From positions 186,001 through 250,000 of the forward strand of contig NZ_JAMTCF010000007.1 in the NCBI RefSeq assembly GCF_024171695.1: a stretch of DNA of 64,000 nucleotides, in the 5' to 3' direction. Below the pieces are notes generated by a model. The model made no database searches. It worked only from the letters and a program-made list of their open reading frames with translations, and was not told the origin of the DNA. This DNA is from Actinosynnema pretiosum (GTDB lineage: Bacteria; Actinomycetota; Actinomycetes; Mycobacteriales; Pseudonocardiaceae). The translations under genes were made by a program, and so were the position numbers. Position 1 is the first letter of the stretch. The number at the start of each line of letters is the position of its first letter. Below are positions 28,146-36,557 of the stretch, in pieces.

Positions 28146-28302
28146 CCGTCCGAGGACGATCCCGCCCCCTCGCGCGTTGTTCGCTCCGGCAAAGACGATG
28201 CGAAATCCGCTGTTCGGCGGAGAGCCACCTGGCAGGCTGTGCACGGAACCTGGTGGCGCCTGAACGCGTCCGAACCAGGAGTTCAAGGGGAGGGCGGAAG
28301 CA

Positions 28303-28596
28303 GTGGCTGGTTACGGGGTCAGTCCCGCTGATCTGCAGAAGGTCGCGGGCCAGTACGAGGACCACGGGACGGACATCATCCAGATGAGCTCCGGGTTGGC
28401 CCCCGGCGTCGGCGCGGGCCAGGTCGGGCGGAAGTTCCAGGGTGTCGCGGCCACGTACAAGGCCTACTTCGACCGCCTCCAGGAGAACGTGAACACCTTC
28501 GGGCGCGGCTCCAACAACGTCGCCCAGCGGCTCAAGGACGTCGCGAACTCGTACCAGGGCGAAGAGCAGGGCAACGCCTCCAGGTTCGGCGGGTGA
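28303..28596 (+). CDS. EspC-like small T7SS target protein
   Basis: The 97-residue helical protein starts at GTG 28303. It lacks a WXG turn but carries Y84-Q-G-E-E88 near its end. Its spacing and length resemble EspC-type excreted proteins (PF10824-like); that family call is from pattern memory. Its stop overlaps the GTG of the 955-residue gene by four bases. Together with the pair at 11697-13186 this is the second example here of a small YxxxD/E protein placed just before a large WXG protein with an MMGGG tail. Confidence 0.78.
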   Translation: MAGYGVSPADLQKVAGQYEDHGTDIIQMSSGLAPGVGAGQVGRKFQGVAATYKAYFDRLQENVNTFGRGSNNVAQRLKDVANSYQGEEQGNASRFGG

Positions 28597-31460
28597 TCGC
28601 GGTGGCCGACCAGAACGAGATCAAGAAGCTCCTCGACGACCCGAACGTCACCGGGGACACCAAGAAGCAGCTCGTGCGGGCGCTGGCGGGGGCGGGCGCG
28701 AGCGAGGACGAGGTGCGCCGCTACGGCGAGGCCAACGGCGTCGAGGTGCCGGACGACCCCGGTTTCTGGGACTACGTCGGCACGGGCGTCCTCCTCGTGC
28801 CCACGGTGGGCCTCAGCGGGGCGAAGCTCGCTCACGACGAGGGTTCGCGCGCCGCCTGGGAGCAGGACGGCAAGAACGCCGACTCCATCGTCGCCAAGGC
28901 CAAGGGGGAGCGCGAGCTCGGCTCCACCCAGAAGACCCTGGACGAGACCGGCGACTTCCGCTCCTCCGACGAGCTGCTCGACGCGGGCGCGCCCGGACTG
29001 CGGTTCTTCGAGACCTGGATCCCGCTCTACAAGGGCGCCAACGAGGCCAGCGGCCACAACGGCCAGGTGCCCGCCCTCACCGACCTCTACGCGAACTACG
29101 ACCAGGTCAGGGGCATCGACCTGGTCAAGTTCCGCGAGGACGCGGAGAAGGTCGACAAGGCCGCGGGCGAGCTGGACGGCCACCAGAACCAGCTCGGTTC
29201 CGCCTGGAACACCCTCGGCGGCTGGCAGGGCGACGCGGCGACCGCCGCCAACGGCTTCAACGGCAAGTTCCTGAACACCGCCGGTGGCTTCATCGAGTCC
29301 ACCAAGGGCGTGCCCGGCACGATCACCGCTGCGGCGAAGCACATCCAGGACCAGGTCAAGGACTTCGCCCAGGCGGTCCACGACATGCACTCGGACAAGT
29401 GCGGCCAGCTCGCGCCCGCCGAGGCGGTGGACGAGATCCGCAAGGCCAAGGGCGGGCTCCTGCCCAGCGACGTCACGATCAGCGACTGGCTGTCGGGCGA
29501 CTGGATCTCGATGTTCGGGAAGGCCTTCGTCGGCCTGGTCCTCGGCGGACCCGTCGGCTCGGGCATCGGGGCCGCGATCGGCCTCGCGGACCACGCCAAG
29601 GACGTGCGCGAGCGGCTCATCACCGAGTCCAAGGAGAAGCTCAAGCTCCTCTGCCAGGAGTTCGACGCCAAGAAGCAGTCCTTCGACTCGTACTGCACCA
29701 GCGTCCAGACCGGCGTCCAGACCGGTTACGACACGATGTTCGGCCAGCTCGAGGGGCAGATCAAGGACAAGGCGCTCGGCGAGGTCACCGACGCGCCCTC
29801 GTTCAGCGGCGAGAACGGCAACGCCACCACCGCGCAGCAGTCCTCCTCCAACACCGGCACGGGCACCGGCACCGGAACCGGCACCGGCAGCGGGACGGGC
29901 ACGGGCTCCGGCGGCGGGATGACGGGCTCCGGCGGCGGCGCGCCCGCCACGCCGGAGATGCCCGAGATCCCCACCCCCGAGAACCCCCTGGACGCGGACG
30001 GCGACGGCAAGCCGGACGGCCTGGAGGGCGAGGGCGGAGGCGCGGGCTCCGGGACCGGGGACGACACCGCGCCGTCGGGCGCGGGCGGCTCCGGGACCGA
30101 GGGGCCGGACGGCCTGGTCGGTGGGGGCGGCAAGCAGCCCGAGCAGGTCACCGTGCGCAGCGGCGACAACGAGCTGACCGTCACCGAGCCCGACGAGGAC
30201 GGTCACGTGCAGCTCACCGTCGACACCCCGGACGGCCAGCCGAAGACCTACGACCTGGACTTCAGCGCCAACCCCGACGCGTACAAGGCGCTCACCGGCA
30301 AGGAGCTGCCCGAGGGCGGCGTCGTGGCGGACGGCTCCGCCGACGGCGCGGCGACCACGCCCGGTGCGGCGGGTTCCGGCGCGGTCGGCGCCGGTGGCGC
30401 GGGCGGCGCGGGTTCCGGCGGCGCGGCGGGCTCCGCCTCCGGCGCGGGCGGCTCGGCCACGCCGGTCCAGGCGGGCGAGGACGGCAGGGCCGTCATCGAG
30501 CAGGACGGCCTGAAGATCATCGCCGAGGTCGACCCGCTGACCGGGGAGATCAACCTGTCCGTCGACGACGGCCAAGGCGGTAAGCCCAACGAGTTCGGCG
30601 TCGAGTTCGGCGAGGACGCCACCTCGGCGGGCCTCGGCTCGCTGCCGGGCGCCGGTCTGCCGGGCGGCGCGGCCGGTTCCGCGACCGGTGCGGCCTCGAC
30701 CGCGCAGGGCTTCGCGGCCGACGCCGATCAGCTCGTCGGGCAGGACCTCGCCGACCCGGTGGAGACCGCGCGGGGCTTCACCGAGCCGCTCGCCGAGGCC
30801 CCGCAGGCCTTCACCGAGCCGGTCGGCTTCACGGAGCCCGTCCAGGGCTTCACCGAGCCCTCCTACACCACCCGTGGCTTCACCGAGCCCGCTGCGGCGG
30901 CGTACGACGGCGCGCAGCAGGGCGCCACCTCCCAGGGCGGCACCACCTCGCCGAGCGCCACCGGCGTCGGCGCGGCCACCTGGGACGTCCCCGGCACGGG
31001 CGGCTCGTCCGGCGGCACCACCGTCACCTCGGGCGCCGCGCTGGTCGGCGACGCGGGCAGCGCCTTCGACAAGGTGGACGCGGCGCTGGGCGGCAGCTCC
31101 CTGTCCGGCTCCACCCCGGACGGCGTCGTGGGCCACGGCTCGCAGGACGCCTCGTCGAGCGGCTCGCCGGACGGCGCGGGCAGCTTCGCCGACACCCACA
31201 CCTCCCAGGCCGGTCAGGCCGGTTCCGCCGTGCTCCCGTCCATGCAGGACGGCTCCGGCCAGGCCGCGAGCGGCATGATGGGCGGCGGGATGATGGGCGG
31301 CGGCATGATGGGTGGCGGCGGCGGTGGCCAGGGCGGTGGTCAGGGCGGCGACACCGAGCGCAGCTCCGGCCAGTGGCGCACCTCGGGCTCGCTGTTCGAC
31401 GACGACAGCAGCGCCATGAACCGCCTGCAGGGCGTGCTGGGCGAGGGGAGCAACCGGTGA
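28593..31460 (+). CDS. Large WXG-type T7SS substrate with FTEP repeats
   Basis: The 955-residue protein starts at GTG 28593 (overlapping the previous stop) or at GTG 28602 (MADQNEIKK). Residues 150-260 form a helical WXG100-like unit with W211-Q-G (GGWQGDAATAANGF). A hydrophobic segment near 310-335 (MFGKAFVGLVLGGPVGSGIGAAIGL) and a helix-rich part follow. From about residue 405 on there is a Gly/Ser/Thr linker with a calcium-loop-like DADGDGKPDG. Two short beta modules come next (VTVRSGDNELTVTEPDEDG and ITEINLSV-type), then five FTEP repeats near residues 729-767. The MMGGG tail ends QWRTSGSLFDDD. It is probably a secreted or surface effector; its activity is unknown. Confidence 0.8.
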   Translation: MIAVADQNEIKKLLDDPNVTGDTKKQLVRALAGAGASEDEVRRYGEANGVEVPDDPGFWDYVGTGVLLVPTVGLSGAKLAHDEGSRAAWEQDGKNADSIVAKAKGERELGSTQKTLDETGDFRSSDELLDAGAPGLRFFETWIPLYKGANEASGHNGQVPALTDLYANYDQVRGIDLVKFREDAEKVDKAAGELDGHQNQLGSAWNTLGGWQGDAATAANGFNGKFLNTAGGFIESTKGVPGTITAAAKHIQDQVKDFAQAVHDMHSDKCGQLAPAEAVDEIRKAKGGLLPSDVTISDWLSGDWISMFGKAFVGLVLGGPVGSGIGAAIGLADHAKDVRERLITESKEKLKLLCQEFDAKKQSFDSYCTSVQTGVQTGYDTMFGQLEGQIKDKALGEVTDAPSFSGENGNATTAQQSSSNTGTGTGTGTGTGSGTGTGSGGGMTGSGGGAPATPEMPEIPTPENPLDADGDGKPDGLEGEGGGAGSGTGDDTAPSGAGGSGTEGPDGLVGGGGKQPEQVTVRSGDNELTVTEPDEDGHVQLTVDTPDGQPKTYDLDFSANPDAYKALTGKELPEGGVVADGSADGAATTPGAAGSGAVGAGGAGGAGSGGAAGSASGAGGSATPVQAGEDGRAVIEQDGLKIIAEVDPLTGEINLSVDDGQGGKPNEFGVEFGEDATSAGLGSLPGAGLPGGAAGSATGAASTAQGFAADADQLVGQDLADPVETARGFTEPLAEAPQAFTEPVGFTEPVQGFTEPSYTTRGFTEPAAAAYDGAQQGATSQGGTTSPSATGVGAATWDVPGTGGSSGGTTVTSGAALVGDAGSAFDKVDAALGGSSLSGSTPDGVVGHGSQDASSSGSPDGAGSFADTHTSQAGQAGSAVLPSMQDGSGQAASGMMGGGMMGGGMMGGGGGGQGGGQGGDTERSSGQWRTSGSLFDDDSSAMNRLQGVLGEGSNR

Positions 31461-31927
31461 TCCAGGTCGACGAGCGGGTCCAGGCGGCGTTCGACGAGGC
31501 GCTGGCCCGCACCCGCAGGGAGAACTCGCGGATCACCGCCGATCTGGCGGAGACCACGAAGCGGCTGGAGCACGAGTCGAAGGAGCGCGAGGCGCGCGCC
31601 GAGGCCGAGCGCGCCCAGCTGCGCGACAAGATCGACCGGATGATGACCGCGCCGCCGCAGAAGCCCCAGCCGAAGCAGGTGGACCGGGGCGCGGGCGAGC
31701 TGGCCTTCGGGCTGGAGGACGAGGAGGGCGACCCCCGGCCGTCCCGACCCGCCCAGGCCCCGGTGGAGCAGCAGCCCTGGGGCGGGCAGCCGACGCCGCC
31801 CACCCAGCCGTTCACCCAGCAGACGCCGTCCTGGCAGCAGCCCGCCTCGACGCCCCCCGCGCGGGGCCGCAGGGCCGCGCCGCCGCCGGACGACGACGAC
31901 ATGAGCGGCCAGACCTGGCTCTCCTGA
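31457..31927 (+). CDS. Coiled-coil protein ending the T7SS cargo set
   Basis: The 156-residue protein starts at GTG 31457, overlapping the upstream stop by four bases. Residues 1-65 are a charged coiled coil (RENSRITADLAETTKRLEHE ...). Residues 75-135 are rich in Pro and Gln, and the C-terminus is DDDDMSGQTWLS, resembling the end of the 23948-24364 protein. No catalytic motif is seen. It could be a cytosolic chaperone or adaptor for the large substrate, in the way EspG or EspD proteins serve other ESX systems; this is inference from position. Confidence 0.72.
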   Translation: MIQVDERVQAAFDEALARTRRENSRITADLAETTKRLEHESKEREARAEAERAQLRDKIDRMMTAPPQKPQPKQVDRGAGELAFGLEDEEGDPRPSRPAQAPVEQQPWGGQPTPPTQPFTQQTPSWQQPASTPPARGRRAAPPPDDDDMSGQTWLS

Positions 31928-31963
31928 GCCCGGTCGCACGAGCAGCGCCGCACGAGCGGCACC

Positions 31964-32008
31964 GCGCGTGGGGGCTCCCCCGTTTTCGGGGAGGGGAGCC
32001 CCTCGCGC
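31964..32008 (+). terminator. Terminator of the cargo operon
   Basis: A 10-bp stem, GGGGCTCCCC (31971-31980) with GGGGAGCCCC (31993-32002), is extended by a 5-bp GCGCG/CGCGC outer stem across a small bulge. It lies 37 bases after the stop. Confidence 0.6.
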
Positions 32009-32125
32009 CGTGCCCCGAGCCCGGTGCCCCGACCCGGCGCACCGGTGTCGGGAAGTCGTCGCGGCGTCCGGGTGGCGTCGCCCGCGCAGGCCCGGCGTCA
32101 GCGGCCCGAGCCGCGTGCCGGAGGC

Positions 32126-32938
32126 CTACAGGCCCAGCGCCGCTCGCTGGTACACCAGCTCCGCTCCGCGCACGTCGTCCTCCAGCAGCGCGTCCCAGCG
32201 CCGCTCGCCCTTGAGCACCCGCAGCAGGAACGCCGTCACCAGCCCGCGCGCCAGCCGCTGCGCCGACCGCTCGCCCCTGCCGTCCAGCAGCAGCTCGCTC
32301 CAGTGCCTGCCCTCGGTGAACCCCAGGTGCGAGGCCTTCTCCAGCATCCGCACCTGCACCGGCCCGCGCCACGCCTCCGCGATCGCCTGCGCGTGCCCGA
32401 TCGGCGGCGCGATGCGGTCCTCGCCGCCCGCCAGGTGCAGGCCCGGCACGCCGACCTCGCGCGCCGCGTCCAGCGCGGACGGCCTCGTCTCGGTCGCCGC
32501 CAGGGTCACCACCGCGCGCGCCCTCGGGTCCCGCGCCGCCGCCAGCACGGCCGCGCCGCCGCCCGTCGAGTGACCGGCGACGGCCAGGCGCTCCGGGTCG
32601 ACCGAGATGCCGCCCTCGCCCAGCCGCACGCCCGTGCACACGTCGAGCGCCGTGCTCAGGTTCGCGGACATCAGCCTGGCCGACGCGAGCGGGCCGCGCT
32701 GGGTGTTCGGGGCCGCCGCGACGATGCCCCACGACGCCAGGTGGCGCAGCAGGCCCCGGTAGCGGGTGGCGGGCTGGAGCCAGCCGTGGCTGAACGCGAC
32801 GGCGGGCAGGCCGAGGCCGGACGCCGGGGTGTAGACCAGGCCGGGCAGCCCGACGAGGGCCAGGTCGCCCCGCAGCACCTCGTGCTCCCCTGGCCTGCTG
32901 AGCTGGTCGAGCACCTGCTTCGCCGAGTTGCCGCTCAC
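32126..32938 (-). CDS. Alpha/beta hydrolase (cutinase/dienelactone-hydrolase-like)
   Basis: The 270-residue protein starts at GTG 32938 (MSGNSAKQVLDQL); a longer frame to 33034 has an unlikely N-terminus. It shows the oxyanion region AVAFSHGWLQP, the nucleophile elbow G-H-S-T-G-G-G, an acid residue in AGGEDRIAP and the His in KASHLGFTEG. The GHSTGGG elbow resembles cutinase/PETase-type and plasma-type lipases. No signal peptide is seen with the chosen start. It is divergent from glmS. Substrate unknown. Confidence 0.82.
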   Translation of the reverse strand: MSGNSAKQVLDQLSRPGEHEVLRGDLALVGLPGLVYTPASGLGLPAVAFSHGWLQPATRYRGLLRHLASWGIVAAAPNTQRGPLASARLMSANLSTALDVCTGVRLGEGGISVDPERLAVAGHSTGGGAAVLAAARDPRARAVVTLAATETRPSALDAAREVGVPGLHLAGGEDRIAPPIGHAQAIAEAWRGPVQVRMLEKASHLGFTEGRHWSELLLDGRGERSAQRLARGLVTAFLLRVLKGERRWDALLEDDVRGAELVYQRAALGL

Positions 32939-33072
32939 CCCGGCAACGGTAGTCGATCGCGACCCGGTGCCGCACGCCACGATTGGTCTACACCAAATAT
33001 GCGCGTTACCTGCGAAAACGGTGTGAACCGACACGTTCGGGGGACCGCATGAATCTGGCTACCCTGTGCGGT

Positions 33073-34935
33073 GTGTGCGGAATCGTGGGATACGTGGGCC
33101 ACCGCTCGGCGTTGGACGTGGTGCTCGACGGGTTGAGGCGCCTGGAGTACCGGGGTTACGACTCGGCGGGCGTCGCCGTCCTGGACGGCGCGGGCGGCCT
33201 GGCCGTCGAGCGCAAGGCGGGCAGGCTGGCCAACCTGGAGGCCGTCCTCGACGAGGTCGGCCGGGACGGGTTCGCGGGCACCGTCGGCATGGGCCACACC
33301 CGCTGGGCCACCCACGGCGCCCCCGTCGACCGCAACTCGCACCCGCACCGCGACGCCACCGGCCGCGTCGCCGTGGTGCACAACGGCATCATCGAGAACT
33401 TCGCCGCGCTGCGCTCGGAGCTGGAAGACCTCGGCATCGAGATGGCCAGCGACACCGACACCGAGACCACCGCGCACCTGATCGCGCTGGCCTACTCGGA
33501 CGGCGACACCAAGGGCGACCTGCCCGGCAGCGTCCGCGCCGTCGTCCGCCGCCTCGAAGGCGCGTTCACGCTCGTCGTGACGCACGCCGACGAGCCCGGC
33601 CAGGTCGTCGCCGCCCGCCGCTCCTCCCCGCTCGTGGTCGGCGTCGGCGAGGGCGAGACGTTCCTCGCCTCCGACGTGTCCGCGTTCATCGAGCACACCC
33701 GCGAGGCCGTCGAGCTGGGCCAGGACCAGGTCGTCGTGATCACCGCCGACGGCTACGAGGTCACCGACTTCGACGGCGCGCCCGCCGAGGCCAAGCCGTT
33801 CACGGTCGACTGGGACCTGTCCGCCGCCGAGAAGGGCGGCCACGAGTACTTCATGCTCAAGGAGATCGAGGAGCAGCCGGACGCGCTGGCCAACACCCTG
33901 CGCGGCCACTTCCGCGACGGCCGGATCGTGCTCGACGAGCAGCGCCTGTCCGACCAGGACCTGCGCGACGTCGACAAGGTCTTCGTCGTGGCCTGCGGCT
34001 CGGCCTACCACTCCGGCCTGGTCGCCAAGTACGCCATCGAGCACTGGACCCGGCTGCCCGTCGAGGTCGAGCTGGCCAGCGAGTTCCGCTACCGCGACCC
34101 GGTGCTCGACCGCGCCACCCTGGTCGTCGCGATCTCCCAGTCCGGCGAGACCGCCGACACCCTGGAGGCCGTGCGGCACGCCCGCGCGCAGAAGGCCCGC
34201 GTGCTGGCGGTGTGCAACACCAACGGCGCGCAGATCCCGCGCGAGTCCGACGCGGTGCTCTACACCCACGCGGGCCCGGAGATCGGCGTCGCCTCCACCA
34301 AGGCGTTCCTCGCCCAGATCGCGGCGAACTACCTGGTCGGCCTGGCCCTCGCGCAGGCGCGCGGCACCAAGTACCCGGACGAGGTCGCCCGCGAGTTCGC
34401 CGAGCTGGAGGCCGCCTCCGCCGCCGTGCAGCGCGTGCTGGGCACCGTCGAGCAGGTCAAGGCGCTCGGCCGCGACCTGGCCGACTCCAAGGCCGTGCTG
34501 TTCCTCGGCCGCCACGTCGGCTACCCGGTGGCCCTGGAGGGCGCGCTCAAGCTCAAGGAGCTGGCGTACATGCACGCCGAGGGCTTCGCGGCGGGCGAGC
34601 TCAAGCACGGGCCGATCGCGCTGATCGAGGAGGGCCTGCCGGTCGTCGTGGTGATGCCCTCGCCGAAGGGCCGCGCGGTGCTGCACTCCAAGCTGGTGTC
34701 CAACATCAGCGAGATCCAGGCGCGCGGCGCGCGGACCGTGGTGATCGCCGAGGAGGGCGACGAGACGGTGCGCCCGTTCGCCGACCACCTCATCGAGGTG
34801 CCCGCCGTGCCGACGCTGCTCCAGCCGCTGGTGTCCACCGTCCCGCTGCAGGTGCTGGCGGCGGAGATCGCCAGGTCGCGCGGGTACGACGTGGACAAGC
34901 CGCGCAACCTGGCCAAGTCGGTCACGGTCGAGTAG
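33073..34935 (+). CDS. glmS: Glutamine-fructose-6-phosphate aminotransferase GlmS
   Basis: GlmS makes glucosamine-6-phosphate from fructose-6-phosphate and glutamine. The GTG at 33073 places the catalytic Cys as residue 2 (MCGIVGYVGHR), as the N-terminal nucleophile must be; the longer frame to 32983 would bury it. The 620-residue length is normal. The glutaminase domain (residues 1-240) includes GMGHTRWATHGAP and VVHNGIIEN. Two SIS sugar-isomerase domains follow (SQSGETADTLEA; ELKHGPIALIEEG), ending in the conserved DKPRNLAKSVTVE. No glmS ribozyme was seen upstream. A 13-bp hairpin terminates it. Confidence 0.97.
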   Translation: MCGIVGYVGHRSALDVVLDGLRRLEYRGYDSAGVAVLDGAGGLAVERKAGRLANLEAVLDEVGRDGFAGTVGMGHTRWATHGAPVDRNSHPHRDATGRVAVVHNGIIENFAALRSELEDLGIEMASDTDTETTAHLIALAYSDGDTKGDLPGSVRAVVRRLEGAFTLVVTHADEPGQVVAARRSSPLVVGVGEGETFLASDVSAFIEHTREAVELGQDQVVVITADGYEVTDFDGAPAEAKPFTVDWDLSAAEKGGHEYFMLKEIEEQPDALANTLRGHFRDGRIVLDEQRLSDQDLRDVDKVFVVACGSAYHSGLVAKYAIEHWTRLPVEVELASEFRYRDPVLDRATLVVAISQSGETADTLEAVRHARAQKARVLAVCNTNGAQIPRESDAVLYTHAGPEIGVASTKAFLAQIAANYLVGLALAQARGTKYPDEVAREFAELEAASAAVQRVLGTVEQVKALGRDLADSKAVLFLGRHVGYPVALEGALKLKELAYMHAEGFAAGELKHGPIALIEEGLPVVVVMPSPKGRAVLHSKLVSNISEIQARGARTVVIAEEGDETVRPFADHLIEVPAVPTLLQPLVSTVPLQVLAAEIARSRGYDVDKPRNLAKSVTVE

Positions 34936-34957
34936 GCGCGCACGTCCGCCGAGCACG

Positions 34958-34988
34958 CCGCCCGCCGCCGACCTCCGGCGGCGGGCGG
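34958..34988 (+). terminator. glmS terminator
   Basis: A 13-bp perfect stem, CCGCCCGCCGCCG (34958-34970) with CGGCGGCGGGCGG (34976-34988), has an ACCTC loop. It lies 22 bases after glmS. Confidence 0.7.
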
Positions 34989-35050
34989 TCGTGGTCTGCC
35001 GGGGGTGGCGCCCGCGTGTCCCGCCGAGCGGTCTGGGGCAGTCTGGACCC

Positions 35051-36454
35051 ATGCGGGGTCTGTGGACGACTGAGCGGGTGCGGGCGGCCGAGGAGCGGGT
35101 GATGGCGCGCGTGCCGGACGGCGCGCTCATGCGCAGGGCCGCCTTCGGGCTGGCCCGCGTCGCGCTCGGGATGCTGACCGGGCCGCGCCGCCGGGTCGGC
35201 CTGCTGGTCGGCGCGGGCGGCAACGGCGGCGACGCCCTGTGGGCGGGCCACTACCTGCGGCGCAGGGGGGTGGCGGTGACCGCGGTGCTGCTCCGGCCGG
35301 ACCGCGCGCACGCCGAGGGGCTGGCCGCGTTCCGCAGGGCCGGTGGGCGGGTCGTTGACCGGCTGGGCGAGGTCGACCTGGTCGTCGACGGCATCGTCGG
35401 GCTGTCCGCGCGCGGCCCGCTGCGCCCGGACGCCGCCGAGCACGTCGCCGCCGTCGACGCCCCGGTGCTCGCCGTCGACCTGCCCAGCGGGATCGACCCG
35501 GACACCGGCGCGATCACCGGGCCCGCCGTGCGCGCCGACGTCACGGTCGCCTTCGGCTGCCTCAAGCCGGTGCACGCGCTCGCCGACTGCGGCCGGGTCG
35601 AGCTGGTCGACATCGGCCTCGGCCCCGAGCTGGCCGGCCCTGACCTGGCCGAGCTGGAGGACGCCGAGGTCGGCGCGCACTGGCCGGTGCCGGGGCGCGC
35701 GGACGACAAGTACACCCAGGGCGTCACCGGGATCGCCGCCGGTTCCGCGACCTACCCCGGCGCGGCCGTGCTGGCTGCCGGGGCCGCGCTGCTCGCCACC
35801 TCCGGCATGGTCCGGTACGCGGGCGCGGCGGCCGAGGCGGTCCGGGCGTCCTGGCCGGAGTCGATCTGCACCGGCTCGATCACCGACGCGGGCCGCGTCC
35901 AGGCCTGGGTGGTCGGGCCCGGCCTGGGCACCGGGCTCAGCGCCGAGGGCGTGCTGCGCGCGGTGCTGGAGGCGGGCGTGCCGGTGGTCGCCGACGCCGA
36001 CGCGATCACCATGCTGGCCAACAACCCCGACCTGTGGGACGCCCGCGACCCCGGCACCCCGCTGGTGCTGACCCCGCACGACCGCGAGTTCGAGCGGCTG
36101 GCCGGACCGGTGGGGCGGGACCGGGTCGCCGCCGCGAAGCGCGCCGCCGAGCGGTTCGACGCGGTGGTGCTGCTCAAGGGCAACGCGACCGTGCTCGCCG
36201 GACCGGACGGCCGGGTGCTCGTGAACCGGGCGGGCGCGGGCTGGGCGGCCACCGCCGGGTCGGGCGACGTGCTGTCCGGGCTGGTCGGGACGCTGCTGGC
36301 GGCCAGGCTCGACCCGCTGCTCGCGGCGGCCTGCGCGGCGCGGGCCCACTCGACGGCGGCGGACCTGGCCGCGCGCGGCGCGCCCATCCCGGCGTCGGCG
36401 CTGCTCAGGGCCGTGCCGGACGCGATCCGCGCGCTGCGGGCAGGCGCCGCGTAG
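35051..36454 (+). CDS. nnr: Bifunctional NAD(P)H-hydrate epimerase/dehydratase
   Basis: It repairs damaged NAD(P)H hydrates. The 467-residue fusion starts at ATG 35051 (MRGLWTTERVRAAE). The N-terminal YjeF epimerase domain (to about residue 205) includes GAGGNGGDALWAGHYL and the VDGIVGLSARGP loop. The C-terminal ADP/ATP-dependent dehydratase of the ribokinase type includes GLGTG (GPGLGTGLSAEG), TPHDREFERL, LKGNATVLAGPDG and the catalytic block AATAGSGDVLSGLVG. The order glmS-nnr-alr follows that of mycobacteria. Confidence 0.95.
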   Translation: MRGLWTTERVRAAEERVMARVPDGALMRRAAFGLARVALGMLTGPRRRVGLLVGAGGNGGDALWAGHYLRRRGVAVTAVLLRPDRAHAEGLAAFRRAGGRVVDRLGEVDLVVDGIVGLSARGPLRPDAAEHVAAVDAPVLAVDLPSGIDPDTGAITGPAVRADVTVAFGCLKPVHALADCGRVELVDIGLGPELAGPDLAELEDAEVGAHWPVPGRADDKYTQGVTGIAAGSATYPGAAVLAAGAALLATSGMVRYAGAAAEAVRASWPESICTGSITDAGRVQAWVVGPGLGTGLSAEGVLRAVLEAGVPVVADADAITMLANNPDLWDARDPGTPLVLTPHDREFERLAGPVGRDRVAAAKRAAERFDAVVLLKGNATVLAGPDGRVLVNRAGAGWAATAGSGDVLSGLVGTLLAARLDPLLAAACAARAHSTAADLAARGAPIPASALLRAVPDAIRALRAGAA

Positions 36455-36557
36455 TGGCGCGGGGCGCCCCGCGCGGGTCCAGCGCCTCGGCTCGGCCGGT
36501 GCGCTCCCACCCGTGCCACGAGTGGCGCGCCGCCCGCCGATCACCTGCTATGACACC

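Noticed and set aside
31373..31456. Longer start for the coiled-coil cargo protein
   Set aside because: It would overlap the preceding gene by about 85 bases, while GTG 31457 gives the usual four-base overlap.
33000..33072. glmS ribozyme or riboswitch
   Set aside because: The leader is short and shows none of the conserved core. The ribozyme is mainly known from Firmicutes.
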